Assembly: GCA_910584395.1 (NCBI GenBank)
Contig: CAJUAS010000001.1
Location: 104,164 to 168,163, forward strand
Length of the DNA: 64,000 nt
Source: an uncultured Oscillospiraceae bacterium
Lineage (GTDB): Bacteria > Bacillota > Clostridia > Oscillospirales > Oscillospiraceae
Direction of reading: 5' to 3'
Below the pieces are notes generated by a model. It saw only the letters and a program-made list of their open reading frames with translations. It was not told the DNA's origin and did not search any database. Shown piece after piece: positions 39,401-54,400 of this stretch; within the stretch, counting starts at the first letter, position 1, and every line of letters starts with the position of its first letter. Made by a program: the position numbers and the translations under genes.

Positions 39401-42400
39401 CGGTTGGGGGTGTTGCTGTCCGCACGGATCAGCGTGTCGCCCGTGTCATAGTCGAACTTGCCCCAGTTATAGTCGCCGGAGATATACAGCTTGCCGTCCT
39501 GACGCATAATGACCATAAAGTCCTCGCCCGCGTCAAACTCGGCGGCAAAGCGGAAGGGATCGGCGTCGTCGATGGCAGGAATGCCGCTGACCGCAGTCTG
39601 GTCGTTGTCGCCGCGCAGCACCATTACGGGGGTCTTCTGCGCCGCAGTCTGGGTCGTGCCGTCGCCCAACTGCGCGTTGCCCAACTGGCCGAAGTTGTTG
39701 CGACCCCAAGCGTACAGCACATTCTCCGTGGCCAAGGCCATGGCGTTGTTCTGCCCGGCGTTGATGAGCCGTGCCTTCAAGGGGGTATCCGCATCCAGCA
39801 TGACCTGAACGGGCACAGGGGACTGCTGGGTCAGCGCGTTGCCCTTGCGGTTGGTCGTGACGCCCAACTGGCCCTGACGGTTGTCACCGAAGGTGTACAC
39901 CCCGCCGTCGCGGGTCATAATGACGCTGAAGTTATCGCCGGCGGCGATGCGGGTGGCGTTGCGGAGGAAGTAGGCGTCCTCATCGCTCTCGCCGGAGCGC
40001 ACCAGCACGGGGATGGACTGGATGTCGTTGCTGGGCACATGAGGCGTAGAGGCGGTGATGTCCTTGCCCTCGCGCCCCCAGTTGTTGCCCACTTCGCCCT
40101 GAACGTTGTCGCCCCAAGCGTACACCAAAGAGTCGGTGCGAAGGGCCAGCGCGTGGTCATGGCCGGCGGCCACCCGGGCCACATGCTGCAGCGTGCCGAT
40201 ATCCTGCATACCGGTGACCAGAGCAGGCTTGGTCTCCAAAACGGGGTGGGCGGAGGAGAACTTTTGCGTGCCGTACCAGTGGTGTGCGGCGTGATTGTAG
40301 CTGCCGGCGCAATAGGTTCGCGCGCCGTGGGTCACCGCGCCGCCGCTGCTGTTGGTATTCAGGTCACTGTCATAGACATAGGGAATGTAGAGGTTGTGGC
40401 CGTAGTATTGGCCGTTGTGGCCGCGCCGCCACTGGTAGCTCCACGCGCCCACATAGCCGCGGCCCAGCTGCCCGCGGTCGTTGAGACCCCAAGAGTAGAC
40501 CTTTCCGGAGTTGGAGGAGGCCAGCGCGAAGCCGTCACCCATAGCCACGGAGAGAATGACCTCGCCGCCGTTGGCCGGGCCGATGTTTTGGACACGGGTA
40601 GCCTTGGAGCTGCCCACGCCCAAACGGTCGGTGCTTCGCTGAACGTAGCTGTAGTACTCGCCGGTGCCGTCCGTTCCGTAGAGCTTGAAGCTGTTCCAGT
40701 CGCCGTTGCCCAACTGGCCGTAGTCGTTGTTGCCCCAAGTGTAGACGTTGCCCTTGTTGGTCAGGGCGATGAAGGACTGGACGGAATCCGCGCCGCGGTC
40801 GGCGGCGGTGTCCCACTTGTTGCCGGTCAGGGGGCTCGCGCCGTAGGCGTCGATGTCCACGATGTACTCGTCGGCATCCAGATTTTCAAATTCCACCTGA
40901 ACGGGGTACTCATAGGTCACATAGTAGACGGGATTCAGCACCACGCCAGTGCCCTGAACGCGGCTATTGCTGTTGGCGTAGCTGGAGTTGTTGCCACCCT
41001 CAAAGTAGCTGTTCTCCCAAGTGATGCCGACGTTGTTTTGGTAGGCGTTCGCCGTGCCGTCCTCATTGACAAAGTTCTGGCGCAGGCCAATGCGACCCCA
41101 CATCCAAACCGTACCGTTGGCGTGGAGGGCAATGGCGGCGTTTTCGGCGGCCTTGACGGTGACGGAGGCCACAGGCAGGCCGCTGCCCACGCTCTCGGTG
41201 GGCAGAACGATGACCTCATAGTCGCCGCGGTAGTTGTCGTGGACGTTGTTGACGGTGATGATCAAACGGCCGTAAGCCTCGGTGGTGGGCTGGAGGTAAT
41301 ACTGGCCCTTCTGGGCGTCATAGTCGAAGTAGGCGATGGTCTCGTCGCTGGAGCGGTAGGTCACCACCGCGTCGTCGGGCAGATGGCGCTCAAATTCGTT
41401 TTCAATGAGGTTGAACTGGCTGTTAAAGACCTCCCAGAGGTCGTCTTCGTTGATGTAAAGCCGCTGATTCTCATAAATGGTGATGGAGCGCGGCATCCGC
41501 AGCTTCTCAGTGGTCACCTGAGGCGGCCAGTTATAGCCGTTGCCGGTCCGGATGGGCCAGACGGCGTTGGTCAGGTCGGCCTCGTTGTAGACCTTGGCGT
41601 CGCCAATGGCCAGAGAGTAGTATGTGCCGGCGCCAGTCTGCGTCAGCGCCTGACGCTCCACGGCGGTAAAGTCCGCGCCCTCGCGGTGGCTGTTCGTGCC
41701 GGAGAACCAGACCGTGCCGTCCTCCTGAACGGTCTGGAAGGTGGTGTTGCCCTTGCTGACCAGCAGGGTCTCGCGGACATACTTGGCCAGCTCTTCGCCG
41801 CCCACAAGCTCCACCTTGGACACCGTGCCGCCCTTGAGCATGGGCCGGGGCAGGGTGGTGTCCGCAGGAACGATGATGGTCTCTGTACCGATCTTTTCGC
41901 CCAGACCCAACTGGCCTTGGGTATTACGCCCCCAAGAGTAGACCAGAGAATCCACATATTCAAAGGTCTGCTGGGCGGGGTGGTCGGGATAGTGGCCCTG
42001 ACCGGGATTACGGTCGCTGTCGGCGGCATCCACCGGGTGATCCTTGTCCACCACGGTCAGGGTGTCCGCCACCACAGCCGTGGCGTAGTCCGTGGCCGCG
42101 GAGATCTGGCGCACCCGCTCCAAAGGCGTAGCGGTGCGAACGACAGAGGGGGTGGTCGAACCGGGGGTAATGACGGTCACGCCGTCGTCGGCCAGCACCG
42201 GCGGGATGGTGGTGGTGACGGTTTTGTCCTCCAGCAGATCCACGCGAGTGGGCTGATAGGTAAAGGCCTGCTGCTCCTCGGTCTTGCCCAGACCCAGCTT
42301 GCCGTGCTCGTTCGAGCCCCATGTATACACCCGGGTGGTGGGGGTAAAGAGGCCGTTTTCGTCGGCCTTGGGCACGACCTTGCCGTCCGCGCCGATCTCT

Positions 42401-45400
42401 TCCCCGTGGAGGCCCGCCACGATGGCCATGGCGTGGTCGCGGCCGGCGGAGATGGCGGTCACGTTCTTGAAGTAGTAGTCGTCGGGGCTTTGATCGTTGG
42501 CAAAGCCCACCTCGGAGGGCACAGTGACGTTGCCGCTGGAGACAATGCCCAGCTGGCCCTTTTCGTTGCCGCCCCACGCGAAGACCACGCCGTCCGCCCG
42601 GAGGGCCATGGAGTAGTTGCCGCCGGCGGAGATCTGGATAATACGGCTCAAATAGGCGTCGTCGCTGGCGGAAACGCCCTGAACCACCTTGACCGGGGTG
42701 TAGCGCACCTGATCGTGGTAGGTACGCACGTCCCGAATGGTAATCTGCTTGTCGCTGTAGATGTTTCCGGTGTCGCCCTGACCGAGCTGGCCGTTGGAGT
42801 TGTCGCCAAAGGCCCAGACGTTGCCGTGGTCGTCCAAAAGCAGAGTATGACGATCACCGGCAGCGACATCCACGATCTTTACCTTGTCGGCGTCCGCATA
42901 ATTGGCGAGCCAAGGCAGAGAGATGGGGCCGTTGTCGGGGTCGTAGTTGTCGGGATAGATGCCGCCGTCGGTCTTGTTGGCGTGGCCCAGATCGTCGCGG
43001 TAGTAAGCGTCCCACTGGGTGCGGGCCATCAGATGCTCGTTGAGGTTCTGGAAGCTGGAGAGAACGTCGGTGGCGTAATCCGAGTTGCTCTTGGTCTGGG
43101 TGAAGGGTGCGCCGGTGTAGCCCTTCAGCACCTTGCGGTTCACGTCCTTCGTAATGGGCATATTCTCGCCCGCATCGTCGCCCGAGCCCTCGGTAATATC
43201 CCGTACGATGGTCTTGTAGTAGGCGTCCTCCGCCTCATAGAAGCCGGTCTGGCCGTAGGTGTTGTCGCCCCAAGTGTAGACGTTGCCGGACTCGTCCAGT
43301 GCCACCACATGGTGCGGACCAGCGGCGATGCGGACGATCAGCGCGCCGCCGGGAATGAGCATATGCTGCGGGGTATCATAGGTCACATTGCGGCTCGCCA
43401 ACACCGGCGCGCCGGTGTTGGGCTTCACAATGGAGGAGGTATAGCCCTTGGTGGTGAATGTACCCCAGATGTAAACCTCGCCGTTGGCCTTCAACGCCAC
43501 AGTCCCCTGCTCCGTGCCGATGACCATGGGGGTGGTGACCCGGTCGCGGGTCGTGCCATTGGCGTCGGTGTAGTTGCCGCGGATGTTCACACGGAACACA
43601 GCGATCACGTTGCCGTTGGCATCCACGGCGGAGACGGAGGTAGAACCGATCTTCTGGAAGCTGGAGTAAGTGGCGGGGGCGTTTTGGATGACCCAAGTGC
43701 CGTCGTCCAGCGGACGCACCCGCACCATGCTCTCGTCGGTGGCAAGGAAGGTATAGCCGGGATAGGCCGTGGCCAGATTGATCTCCTCGGTCTCCACGCC
43801 GGAGGTAATGAGGTTAAAGCCGCCGTAACGATAGCGGGTAGCGGCGGTGGTATTGATGGTGGCGTATTCGTTGGCGTTCAGGCTCCAGCCCAAGGTCAGC
43901 TCGTTAAAGCTGCTGACGCCGCCGTCCTTGATGTTCGCGCCGGTAAAGCTGAACTCCACCATGACCGCCTGATGCTCGCCCGCGAAATAGGGCACATCGC
44001 GGACGTCTTCGCTGGCGCTGCCGTTCTCCGCGCCACCGATGGCGGCAAGACCCAACTGGCCCTTCCCGTTGTCGCCCCACGTCATCACGCGGCCGTTTTC
44101 CATCATTACCGCGGAGAAGTTGCCGCCGGCAGTAATGATGGAGACCTCGTCCAGCCGCGTGGCGGTCGCCTTGGTCCGCACCCATTCGCCGGCCGCAACG
44201 GTGACATAGCCGTTTGCATCCGCCGCGCCGCTGGAGAGCTGCTTCAAATCGTTGCTGCCGAAAGCGATGAGCTTGACCTCGCCCATCTCATCCACCGTGC
44301 GGATCAGGGTATGCGCGCCGCCGGCGGCCACGGCGGTCGCGCCGCTGACGCCGGGCACTTTGCGGGCATAAGCGGCCACCGCTGCGTCAACAGCGCCAAG
44401 CTGGCCCTTGGAATTGTCGCCCCAAGCAAACACAGCGGGCTCGCGGACATAGCCGCCCATACCTGCGTTGGCCGTTTCATCCCAATCGCTCTCCATGGCA
44501 ACAGCCACCACATGGTGACGGCCTGCAGAGACCATATATACGCCGGAGAGGACGCGGAACTGCGCGTTATGATCCACGGAATACTCGCCGGAGTTGACCT
44601 GTACGGGGGTGGCGGAGTAGTTGGCGATGGCCACATTCCCCTCGGTGTCGGTGACAGGGGTGGTGGCGACCAGCTCGCTGCCCAGTTGGCCGAAGCTGTT
44701 GTCGCCCCATGTATACACGCTGCCGTTGCCCAGCAGGGCCACAGAGAAGGCCTCGCCCGCCTCCATGTCCACCACGTGGTCCAGCGTGTCGCGGCCCTTA
44801 AAGCCCTTGACCTTTACGGCCGTGCCGATCTGCTGGGTGTTGTCCTGCCCCAGCTCGCCATGGTCGTTGGCGCCGGCGGTGTAAAGCTCGCCGCCGGCCG
44901 TCAGCGCCAGCATATGATCCGCGCCCGCCGCCACGTCTACAATATCCGTGATCGGCTCGCCGTTTTCGTCGGTGAGGAGCTTCACCTCGGGGGTGGGCAC
45001 ATCCTCGCCGCCGTCATAGGGGGCGATCCAAGTGTGACCGCTTTGGCAGCGCCAGATCCGGTAGCTCTCTTCCTTCTCGGGCAACTCCCGCCACTGGGCG
45101 GGGACGTCATACTGCGCCCAGACGTCGGCCGCATCCTCGTAGATAAGCATGAAATGATCCTGACCCACGCGCTCGCAGGCGTCATTGCCGCAGACCACGG
45201 GGGTGATGGTGTCGGCGGGGTTATAGCCCTGAAGCTCGCAGCGCTTGCCGTCCTCATCCTTATAGGAGCAGTTCAACTCGCCGGTAAAGTAGTCTACCGT
45301 GCGGGTCGTCCAGTTCATAACGCTGGCAACATTCACCGTATCGCCGCTGTCCTCGGGGATCATCAGATAAGACCAGTTAGAGTTGACCTTTTCGATCTCC

Positions 45401-48400
45401 TCCTTGGAGGGCAGGTCGATCTGGAGCTGACGCTCCCATGCCGCGAACTGATCACTGACCCAGTAGCGCTTCCCAGTCCACTTCTCTGGTTCGCCGTTGG
45501 TGGGCCAGATCCGGTCATAGACCACCGTCTCCTCGACTGGGCTTCCGCCCGGGCCGGGCACCATGTAGGAGACCTCATACCCCTTGGGGTTGCCCTTCTC
45601 ATCACTGTGGGGACGCAGCTGGCTCAGCTTGGTGCGGTCGGTAATGTCGGTCACGCCGATATACTCGACCCCTGCGTTCTCCACCACGCGGGTCATGAAC
45701 TCGCTGGTGTGGGGATTGTGGGGGTTGGGGCAGTTTTTGGGGATATCGACCCAGATACCGCAGTCGTCACCCTCTTGGTTCACATACTTGTAGTAGGCCA
45801 GATAGTAGACCGTCCAGCCCTTGCTCTCGGCGTACTTCACCGCGTCCTCGCTGTAATCCATGGCGGTAAACTGCTGGCCGGGACGCACGCCGAAGCGGAT
45901 GTCCGCCTCGGTATTTTCAGGCACGCGGTTGTTGTCGTTTCGGAACTCAATGGCGCGGGTCAGGTTGCCCACGTCGTTCCAGCCATCAGCCTCATGGTCG
46001 GCCACCTGCTCATAGGTGAAGGGCTGATAGACGCCGTCGGCTTGGAACATCTTCATAAACTTCGGGCCGTTGAGACGCTCCACCTGAGCCAGCTCTTCCT
46101 CGCTGGGCACATGGATCAGGTTGGTGGTAATGGAGCTTAACCCGCCCACCACATAGACCTCCCGGTCGTTGGTGGTGCTCAGGTCGCCGTCCACGTCCTT
46201 GAGGACGATGCTGAAGTTGTCGCCCGCGGCCACAGACACCACGTTGGTGAAGGGATTGCCGTCGGCGTCCTTCACCTCCACGGGATAGGCGCGGTCAACG
46301 AACGTGCCGTCGCCCAGCTGGCCCTGTGCGTTGTCGCCCCAAGCCCAGACGCTGCCGTCCGCTTTCAATGCAATGATATGGTTCTTGCCCGCCACCAGCA
46401 TGGGGGAGGTGGCGAAGCCGTCGTCCTTTTCGGGCACGACCTTCACCCGAAGCAGAAGGGTGCGGCCGGTGGTTGTCTCATAGATCTGGATGAAGGTGTC
46501 GCCGTACTTGACGTTGGCCGGGTCCCGCGGGCCAAAGGTCACGGTCGTGCCGTCGTTGCTCAGCTCCATGGTGATACTCTCGTCCAGAGAGGTGAACTCC
46601 CACTGGGCGTTCTTAATGTCCTCCACAGGCTTGTGGCTCAGGAGGTTGAAGCCGTAGTCCACCAAATAGGCCATCTTGGTCAGGTCGAACTTGGCCTCCT
46701 CCGCGCCCACCAGCGTGATCTGGGGGGTGAGGTCGTGGGGCGTGGTGTTGTGATCCGTGCCCCATGCCACCAGACTCTCATAGCTCAGGCGGCCCACCAC
46801 AACGGGGTACTCGGAATTAACATCAGTATAGTCGCCCAACTGGCCCAGCGCGTTTGAGCCGGCGGCAAACACCGTGCCGGTATCGCGAGCAAAGACGATG
46901 AAGTCGCCGCCCACGGCGGTCACCATCACCTTTTGCATCCAGTGGTAATTATCGTCGATGACCTGGAGTTCGTGTGCAATCTCACGGGCCACAGTATTGT
47001 CGTAGTCAACAGGAGAACCGCTGGGGATCGGGCCGCGGGTCACGTTGTAGTTGCCCAACTGGCCAACACTGTTGTCGCCAAAGGCCAGAAGCTGAATGGG
47101 GTCAAAGCCGCTGCCGTTGCCCTTGACCGTCTGGTTCTCCACTTGTGCCAGCGTCGCAGCATAGCCTGCGCTCAGCTGGCGCGCACCGGCGGTCAGCGCC
47201 TCGCCGGCTGCGTTTTTCATCACCATGGGCGTACTGAACGCCTGCGTGGTGTCGCTATTCAAACCGATCCCAAGCTGTTCTTTTTCGTTGTTGCCCCAGC
47301 CGTAGAGACCCGGGGTCACAACAAAGTCCTTGCCGCTCTGGTCGGGAGTTGTCATTGTGATGTTCAGGGCGATGGCGACAGTGTGGTTCGCACCCATGGC
47401 GATGGCCACGCCCTTGTTGAAGTTATAGTCGTTCTTATCATTGGGGTTCATGCCGGGGTTGCCGGTAAAGCTGTTTTCATTCCATGTGTTGCCCTGTCCG
47501 GCCTGAACCTTCACGGCGGAGTAGCGGTTGCGGTCGGAGCTGTCGCCCAGCTGGCCGTAGCTGTTGTCGCCGAAGGTAAAGAATGTACCGTTGGAGAAGA
47601 GCACGCCGCCGGTCTTGCCGCCCGCAGCAATGCTGACAGCCTCCTGCATATGGTTGGTCTGGCTGGGCGAACGGCCCTTGCTCACCCACTTGGCATAGCC
47701 ACTGGTGGTAACGCCGCGGTCGTTGACGCCCATTTGTCCATTGCTGTTGTCGCCCCACGAGTACACGAAGCCGCTCATGGACAGGGCCATGCCGTAGCTC
47801 TCGCCGGCGGCGATGGCAATGATACGGTCGCGCTCCACATAGGTGTCGGTGACATAGCCGCCAAGGACGGAATCGTGATAACGGTATTCCTTGGTGACCT
47901 TTTCTTCGCCCAGCGTGCTGATGCGGCTCACGCGCATACGCACCCGCACAGGCTGATAGCCCTGATAGGCGCTGTCCGCGCCGCGGCCGAGCTGGTTGAG
48001 CTTGGTGATGCCGGTGCTGTCGTAATTGTTGCCCCAAGCCCAGACATAACCGTCAATGTCCAGCGCATAAGTAAAGTCCTTGCCGGCGGCGACCGCAGAG
48101 AAGGTCAGCGGCCCGCCGTCCAGCGCCAACTGCGCGTCGGTGTTGTCCGGACGCACAGCGCTGTACTGATAGAAGTTGGTGACCTGAACGGGGTGATCCA
48201 CATAGGCGACCTTTTCCGGATCAAGGCCCAACTGGCCCTTGGAGTTGTCGCCCCACACCCACACGCGGCCGGAGGAATCCAAGGCCACGGCATGCTTCGC
48301 GCCCGCGGCCACCATGGGGGACGCGGACACGGACGCATTATGGTCATCGGCCGGTTCTGCCGGATCATAGGTTTGGCGGTGGCGCGCCCAAACGGGCAGC

Positions 48401-51400
48401 ACCATCATATTGCTGGTCTGGGGATCGCCCTCCACGCCCTTGGAGAACTCGTAGTCGATGTAAACGCTGGTCAGGCCCAGCTTCCCGGTGTTGCGCACCT
48501 TCACCTTGGTGCCGCCGGCGTTCTCAGCGGCAAAGATGGAGGGATCGGTGACCCCCACATCCACCAGATTGAGCTTGTCGGCAATGGAGGTGTTCTCGCC
48601 GTCGGAGAGGAGGTTAAAGCCGGTGCGGTGGCTGTACAGGATATCAGCCATATCCAGCAGCAGGTAATCCCCCTCATCCATCATCACGATGTTGGGGTTC
48701 TCCTCGCCCACCGGGCGCAGTTGGTTATAGGTGTGGAGCAGGGCGTCATTCTCGTCGTAGTGCTCATAGTGGTCCAAAATCAAGCTCTTGGACTCGCCGT
48801 CGCCCGCCTGAACGGCCCGGAAGCTGTCGTCCCGCGTCCCGTTGCCCAACTGGCCGCGGTCGTTGCGGCCCCAGTTCCATACATAGCCGTCATAGCGGAC
48901 AGCCGCCATGTGCTTGCCGCCCACGGCGATGGCAATGGCGCGGGTGAAGAACTTGTAATCCTGATTGGAATTGGCGCTCTCGCCCTGCGCGACCTGAACG
49001 GCGTGGCCCACAAAAGCGGTGCGCGCGCCCTCCAGATCGTCCTCGTCCCGTTCGTCCAGACCCAGCTGGCCTTCCATATTAGAGCCCCAAGCGTACACAA
49101 CGCCGCCCGCTTCGCCGAGCATTGTGCCGTCGCGGACAATGGCTTCGCTGGACTGCCCGCCGGCAGCCACAGTCAGCACGTTTTGAAGATCGGCGCCGGA
49201 GGCGGTCTTGACCCGGACAGCCCCAGCCTCACGCCGCTTGACGATGGATTCGCCCACCAGATCATAGGCGTCCACGCCCTCAATGCCGGGCTGGCCTCCC
49301 ACGCCGGGCACTTCGGTCACCAGATCCTTGATGTCATAGGTCACATGGTCCACCGCGGCGTTGCCGATCTGGCCATAGGTATTTTCGCCGAAGGCCGCGA
49401 CCGTCCCGTCGGACAACAGAGCCAGAGAGTGGTTGCCGCCGGCGGAAATGCTCATCACATTGACCAGATAGCCGCGCATCTCGCCGGCCGCCTGATTTGC
49501 GGGATCACCGTTCACAGCACCCACCTTCACCCGCACCGGCACACGGTAGGTAAAGGTCGCACCCAGAGTGGAATTGTCGCTGCGGACCAAGGTGCTGTCA
49601 ACGCCCACACCCAACTGGCCGTAGGAGTTGTCACCCCAGCCAAAGAGAGAACCGTCGCTGCGAAGGGCCAGCACATGGCCGTCGCCGGTGGAAATGGACA
49701 TGATCTCACTCAGGTAGTAGCCCTTGCTGGCGGCTTCGCCCTCCATGACCTGAACAGGCTTCCAAGTGAACTCGTTGAAGGTCGGCTTGCTCTCCATCAC
49801 CTTGTTGCCGCTCTCGTCGTCAAGGGATGCACCGTATTCGCCGCCGGTGGTCACCAGCGTGCCGTTCTTCTCGCGCTCCAAATACTGCTCCAGAGCGGTC
49901 TCATAGTCCTCATAGCTCCACTTCACACCGCTGTAAGTCGGCCGCGCCAGCACCCAGTCCGTACGGAAGGTCGGCTCGCCGTCCTTTTTGTCGCCCAGAG
50001 GCACAAAGTGGTCGTACTTTTCCCCGTAAGAGGGGTTGTCAATGGCCATCCGCTCATAGGCGGACTGGAGATAGCTGACCGCCGCCTCATAGAGCTGGAG
50101 GGCAAGGACAAACTCGTCCATGGTGGCTACCTCGTTGCCGCGGTAGTCGCCCAAGGGGCGGATCAGCTTACTGTTATCGCTGTCATCCTCGTAGTAGTCC
50201 TTCATGTTCGCCGGATCGCGCAGCGCTTTTTCCTGCAGTTCCACGAACTCCGTCATATCATAAAGGTACTTGGCATACAGGTAGTAGCTGTCCAGATAAT
50301 AGGGGTCAGCCTCCGGACGCTCGTTGTGTCCGGTATACATCACTTCGCGGTTGAAGCGGCTGCCCATCCCGCTCAAGCCCAGCTTGGCGCACAGCTCGTC
50401 ATAGATGCTGGGGTAGGCAGTGTAATCGCTGGTGCGGTAGGTCAGCTCGGTCAGGTGCTGCCCACGGACGCTGTCGTAGCCGAGCACGTCCCCTACATAG
50501 CCCACACCAAGCTGGCCCTTATCGTTGCGACCCCAGCTCCAGACCGTGTTGCGCTCGGTACGCACGACGGTAAAGCCGTCCCCGGCAGCGATCTCAACGA
50601 TCTTGCCGAGCACGCTGCTGATGTCCGCTTCCACAGCGGAGAAGCTGCTATAGCCGATCACTTCGCCTTCATCGCCGGTGAGAGCAAAATCGGCGGGATC
50701 AAGGGCAAACTGCCCGAAGCTATTGTCGCCCCAAACATACACCGTGCCCTCGCGGGTCAATGCGGCGGCGTGCCGCCGCCCGGCGGCCACCGCCACCACA
50801 TGGCGGATCATGGGCGCAAGACCGCTTTCCGCGTCGGTGACCGTGCGCACCGCCATCGGCGCGTCAGAGTATGTCTCCACTTGGTTGTTGATGCCAAGCT
50901 GGCCATAGGTATTGTCGCCCCAAGTCCACACTGTGCCGTCCGCCTTCAGCGCGACGGAGAAGTTCTCGCCCAGAGCGATCATAGGCGTGGACTTATAGGC
51001 GTACTCCTGCTCCATGTGCTCGCCCGAAGCGTCCTCCACATTGAGGACGTGCACGACGATCATCGCAGAGCGGTGGGTCAGGGTGTTATAGATCCGCACG
51101 GTGGCCACGCCGCTCTGCTTCCCGGCGATAAGGGTATAACCCCTATGATCCACCACGGCGGGGTTGGAGGAGGTGATGACCAGCGGAGCGTTCGCCCACA
51201 TATCCTCATACTGGGGCACTTCGTTGCCCTCTTCGTCCTCGGTCACACCCACCAGCTCATAGCGTTCGAGGTTGATCTCGGTGATGTCGTTGCCCAGCTC
51301 GTCCTTCCCTACCACGATCCGCTCGGCAGGGATTTCGATATAGGGCTGAACCGTGCCGTCCTCCGCAGTGGTGACGTTGCGGTAATATTTCTCTCTCCCC

Positions 51401-54400
51401 TGCGTGTAGACCAGACGGTAATCGGGAATATAACGCTCGCTCGTCCCCACGATATCCACGGTATCGTCGGTAACCAGCTCCAGATAGTTGCCCAATGTCA
51501 AGTCAGACAGCTTTACATCCCTGCCCGACCAGTTGGGAAGATCGCGCCCGGGTACAATGACCTCGGCGTCCAACACGCCGCCGGAGGGAAGAACCACGCT
51601 GTCGCCGCCCGTCTCCTCCATCAGCTCCGCGCCCGCCTCAAAGGTGGGACGCTGCATGGTGAACACCACGTTGTAGCCGGTCAGAAGGGCATCGTCCACC
51701 GCCGTCAGCTCATCCAGCGAACTGAGGGTGGCGTCCGAATAGCTGCCGCCGCCGGTGATCACGCTCTCCCCCTTGCCCACCACGCGGATGGTGAGGCTGG
51801 TGGCAGTGGCCAGATCCCAAGGTTTGTTGTCTGCATCGTCAATATTTTCGCTGATGGTGGCGTCCGTGCTAAAGGTCACGGGTTTCCCAAGCACAATGCC
51901 GCTCTTGTCGATCAGCATATTGTTGTCAGCATCCTCAAAGTTCTGCTGAATTCTCACAGAGAACTCGTCGGCGTGGCTGCCGATGATCTGCACGGAAATG
52001 GTGTTGTTCACGGGCAGCACCAGTTTGCCTTCCGCCTTGCCGGCAGCGCCCTTCTTCGCCGCCGCGTCAATGGTTTGGAGCACTGTGACGTTAAAGGCGG
52101 GCGACTGCTCGTCGGGCATGGCCACGATCAGGCCGTTGCTGGTCTTGCCGTTATAAATGTCCGCGTCGGTATCATTGATCGAGCCGTTGAAGCCGCTGAT
52201 GATCTGAACGTGGCCTTGGGTAAGGGTGTTGTTCATGGTCGTGCCGTCGTCGTTGGCCACCATCAGGGTGTACTGGATCTCCCGCGTCGGCACGGACAGC
52301 GGCGTCACAGCGGGATCCACCGCCCCTTGAAGGATGTCCTTCACATAGCCGCGGTAGGTCAGGTTAAACTGCGTGCCCATCACGGGGAGCTTCACCCCGT
52401 TGGGATAGCGCAGATAGACCATATAGTCGTCTCTGGGGATGCCGCCCCGCGCCGTTCCGCCCAGCTCGCTGGTGTCGAACAGACCGTCGCCGCGGTGGGT
52501 GAGCTTATAGCTGGCCCAGACACGCTGCGGTGCGCCCACCGCAGTTGTGCGGCCGCGCTGGCTTTCCAGATACAACTCATACCCCTGCGCGGTGGCGTCC
52601 GCCCAGTTCACATTGTTCTTGGTGAGGCGAACCGCCATGGGGATCATGTAGTTTTCGTCCCCGGCGACATTGCCGTCCATGGTCACCACCAAGTCGGTCT
52701 CACCCACCGCCTTCATGATCTGCAGGGGGGTCGTCCCGTCGGTGGTGGCGTACTGGTACTCGATCTTCTCCAGACCGATATTCGCCGTGCCGCCGCTGGA
52801 ATTGCGCCAAGTGCTGCGGACGCGAGACCCCACCACGCCGCTGGTGAGGGCGGTGGTGGCGGTAGTGAAGATCAAGGGTGCATCCGCCATGACCTTATCG
52901 CCGTTAATGAGCTTCCAAGTGACGTTGCCGGCGCTGCCGCCAGTATAAATGCTGTAGCGATCCTCGCCGTCCACCTGCGTGCGCTGTGCATAGTAGACGG
53001 AAAGCTCCGCCATGGCAACGCCGTTTACCGGCACGATGGCTACGTTCAAAGTGAAGTAGTCCAAGGTGTCGGTTTTGTTGCCATTCTTAATGGTGATGGT
53101 TTTCGGCCCTTCAAAGGCCAGCTCCGGGTGGGTCAGCAGGCCGCTGTCGGCATCAAACGCGCCGTCCACATACTCCCACACCTTATATGTGCCCTCGGGC
53201 ACGTCCTTGGCGGTGTAGGTGTTCTTGCCCGCCTGCTTTTCCAGTACCACAGTCTTATAGCTGCTCTTGAGGAACAGCTTGCGGTCGCTGTCTGTCCAGC
53301 TGGCGTGATCCAGATCCACCCGCAGGGTCACGTCGAAGAGGCGCGGATGCTCCACGGTACACTGCACATCCACCTGATCGCCCAGAGACTCCACCGTGAA
53401 GTAGCCGTCCACCGTGGCGGCCTCGGCCTGTGTCAGTTCCTCCTTAAAGGAAGTACCGTCGGTATAGCCGCCGGTGTGCTCCACGCCGTTGTCATCCGTC
53501 CACTTGCCGTCGTAGACGACCCAGCGGTTCTTGCGCTCAGTGGTATAGACCGTGGCGGCGGGATTCACCGCCCACTCGTAGTTATAGTCGGAGACATAGC
53601 CGCCGCGGCCGGTCACATGGAGCACCAGCTTGCCGCCGCCCCAGACGCTGTCACCGGAATGGATGACAATGGTCTCTCCGCCCACGGTGTATTCGCCCGT
53701 CAGAGTAGAGGTGGCGCTGCTGTCGCCGCCCGTTTCCGCCAGACCGAAGGTAATGGTGAAGAAATCGATCACAGCAGGGGCCTTTGTAAAGTCAATCCCC
53801 TTGCCAACCTTCACTTCCGCGCCCGTATCCTTCCAGACCGCGCCGTCCTTGTGCTCTTTCGACCAGATGTTGTAGCTGCCGCCGATCACATCCGCCGCAT
53901 CGTAGTGCGTATAATAAGGAATCGCCACGCCGTCGGAATTTACATAGCCCGCGCCCTCCACCGTCCGGGTCAGCGGATACTCCCGCTTCATGGGGGTGTT
54001 CTGCACCAGCTTATAGTCGCAGTCATTATACGCCGCGTCGGGTACGCGATTCCAAAGGACGCCGTTCTGATGGGTCTCCATCCGCACAGAGAATGTGCGG
54101 TTGCCGCCGTAGTTCACTACGCCGGAAACAACAGGGATATAAGCGTCGTCAAAGCCGGACTGGCCCGCGCTGCTGCGGTCTACCAGAGACATTTCGCCCA
54201 ACTGGCCGGACTCGTTCTTGCCCCACGCGAACACCTCGCCCCGATCCGTCAGGGCGACGGTGTGCTTGCCGCCGGCTGCCAGCGAGGTCACTACGCCGTC
54301 CACGTTTCCGGGCTTGGTCACCACTTGATAGTTCTCGGCGACGGTCTGGGATTGATAATAGCCGTTGGAGTCTGTCGCGGGGATCGCGATCTGACCGTCG

